Source of the DNA: an uncultured Oscillospiraceae bacterium
Lineage (GTDB): Bacteria; Bacillota; Clostridia; Oscillospirales; Oscillospiraceae
Length of the DNA stretch: 6,761 bases
NCBI GenBank assembly: GCA_944385305.1
Contig: CALWWS010000071.1
Coordinates: forward strand, 1-6,761
Direction of reading: 5' to 3'
Part shown: positions 5,994 through 6,761 of the stretch, piece by piece
How the letters are laid out: each line of letters opens with the position of its first letter
Position numbering within the stretch: position 1 is the stretch's first letter
The notes under the pieces: generated by a model
What the model saw: the letters and a program-made list of their open reading frames with translations, nothing else
Database searches by the model: none
What the model was told of the DNA's origin: nothing
Position numbers and translations under genes: made by a program

Positions 5994-6031
5994 AAAAGAG
6001 GGGGCGCTCCATTTGGAGCGCCCCCTCTTTT
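5994..6031. terminator. Bidirectional intrinsic terminator
   Basis: A perfect 17-bp inverted repeat (5994-6010 with 6015-6031) with an ATTT loop. The arms begin with AAAA and end with TTTT, so both strands give a GC-rich stem with a U-run. It lies 49 bp after the glycosyltransferase stop and 10 bp after the SLH gene's stop on the other strand. Confidence 0.9.
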
Positions 6032-6041
6032 GTTGGAAGGG

Positions 6042-6761
6042 TTACTTCACAAAGGCGCTGCAGAAGTTCATCAGGATCTGGGCCACCTCGGCGCGGCTGG
6101 CGGTGCCGGTGGGGTCAAGGAGATTGTTCCCCTTGCCGGAGAGCACTCCGTTGCCCACCGCCCACTCCATGGCGGTCTTGGCCCAGTCGGACACCGTGTC
6201 CCCGTCGGAGAAGGCGGAGAGATCCCCCTTCTCCACGGAAATGTACTCCTTGTACTGGGCGTAGCGGTAGAGGATGGCCGCCATCTGCTCCCGGGTGATG
6301 TCCTCCTCCGGGCCGAAGGTGCCGTCCCCGTAGCCGGTGACGATGCTCTGGGCGGCGGCCCAGTTTACCGCGTCGCAGTACCAGCTGCCGGAAACCACGT
6401 CCTCAAAGGAGCTCAGGGTGCCGGTGGGGGCATTTTCCAGGTTGAAGAGCACCTGGGCGATCATGGCCCGGGACAGGTTGGTGCCGGGGGCAAACAGCGT
6501 GCCGCCCGTGCCGCTCATCATGCCCTCGTTGTACACGAACACCACAGCGTCGTAGTACCAGGCGTTCTCGGATACGTCGGCAAAGGGCAGGACGCTCTCC
6601 TCCCCGCCGTCCTCGCCCTGGAGCTGGAACACGGCGGTAATGGTCACGGCGCAGCCGGGCATCTTGAAGGTGTACTGAGTGTCGCTCTTCTGGGTGACCT
6701 CCACCGCACCCGCGGTACCGGTAACAGTGAGAGAGGAGAACTCATAGCCCGCGTCGGGCTT
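6042..6761 (-). CDS. SLH-domain surface protein, C-terminal part
   Basis: The last 239 residues of a secreted wall protein; the frame is open to the right edge, so start, signal peptide and main domain are missing. Residues 1-46 match the end of a beta-rich repeat common in secreted proteins of gut Clostridia, with GYEF, LTVTG, QYTFKMPG and VTITAVF. After an acidic linker come three SLH domains at about 57-112, 118-172 and 181-236. Their TRAE-like motifs read SRAM, TREQ and SRAE, so the third is closest to consensus and the first has lost the glutamate. SLH triplets bind pyruvylated secondary wall polymers and hold the protein on the cell surface. The GTG at 6704 is an internal valine, not a start. 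What the missing part does is unknown. It is convergent with the glycosyltransferase and has its own terminator. Confidence 0.9.
   Translation of the reverse strand, partial: KPDAGYEFSSLTVTGTAGAVEVTQKSDTQYTFKMPGCAVTITAVFQLQGEDGGEESVLPFADVSENAWYYDAVVFVYNEGMMSGTGGTLFAPGTNLSRAMIAQVLFNLENAPTGTLSSFEDVVSGSWYCDAVNWAAAQSIVTGYGDGTFGPEEDITREQMAAILYRYAQYKEYISVEKGDLSAFSDGDTVSDWAKTAMEWAVGNGVLSGKGNNLLDPTGTASRAEVAQILMNFCSAFVK

Noticed and set aside
6042..6704. An SLH gene starting at GTG 6704.
   Set aside because: The frame continues upstream to the window edge with residues that complete a beta-rich repeat, so the GTG is an internal valine.

Overview
The window looks like chromosomal DNA from a high-GC Gram-positive anaerobe of the Clostridia. 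My best guess is an Oscillospiraceae-type gut bacterium such as Flavonifractor, Pseudoflavonifractor or Lawsonibacter. The evidence is GC-rich coding DNA with strong GGAGG-type ribosome binding sites, a BlaI/MecI plus M56 (BlaR1-like) regulatory pair, and a protein ending in three S-layer homology (SLH) domains. The genus is an inference from gene content, not a match I could test.

Layout from left to right. (1) Positions 1-261, + strand: the C-terminal 86 residues of a LysR-type regulator. A 15-bp hairpin (275-308) terminates it and probably also the gene facing it. (2) Positions 329-3504, - strand: a two-gene operon, blaI/mecI-like repressor then M56 metallopeptidase antirepressor, with TGA and ATG sharing one base. 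The antirepressor has the complete BlaR1 membrane-protease core, but its roughly 580-residue external part shows none of the penicillin-binding motifs. (3) Positions 3505-3743: an AT-rich control region. It holds a near-consensus promoter for the repressor operon, two TACA-N2-TGTA operators (one over the -10, one over the ribosome binding site), and a back-to-back promoter reading right. (4) Positions 3744-5944, + strand: glf (UDP-galactopyranose mutase) and a family 2 glycosyltransferase, 11 bp apart. (5) Positions 5945-6041: two hairpin terminators between convergent genes. (6) Positions 6042-6761, - strand: the C-terminal part of an SLH surface protein that runs off the right edge.

How the parts may fit. 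The repressor and antirepressor form a self-regulated sensing circuit: an external signal would activate the intracellular zinc protease, the repressor would be inactivated, and the operators would be freed. The divergent glf-glycosyltransferase operon would make UDP-galactofuranose and use it, or another sugar nucleotide, to build a surface polysaccharide. The SLH protein would be held on the wall by a secondary wall polymer. Whether the sensor controls the polysaccharide operon is open; the two promoters lie only 8 bp apart at their -35 elements. The most interesting item is the unrecognised sensor module of the M56 protein. I see no RNA gene, CRISPR array or mobile element, and the very long ORFs on the opposite strands are explained by GC-rich codon use.
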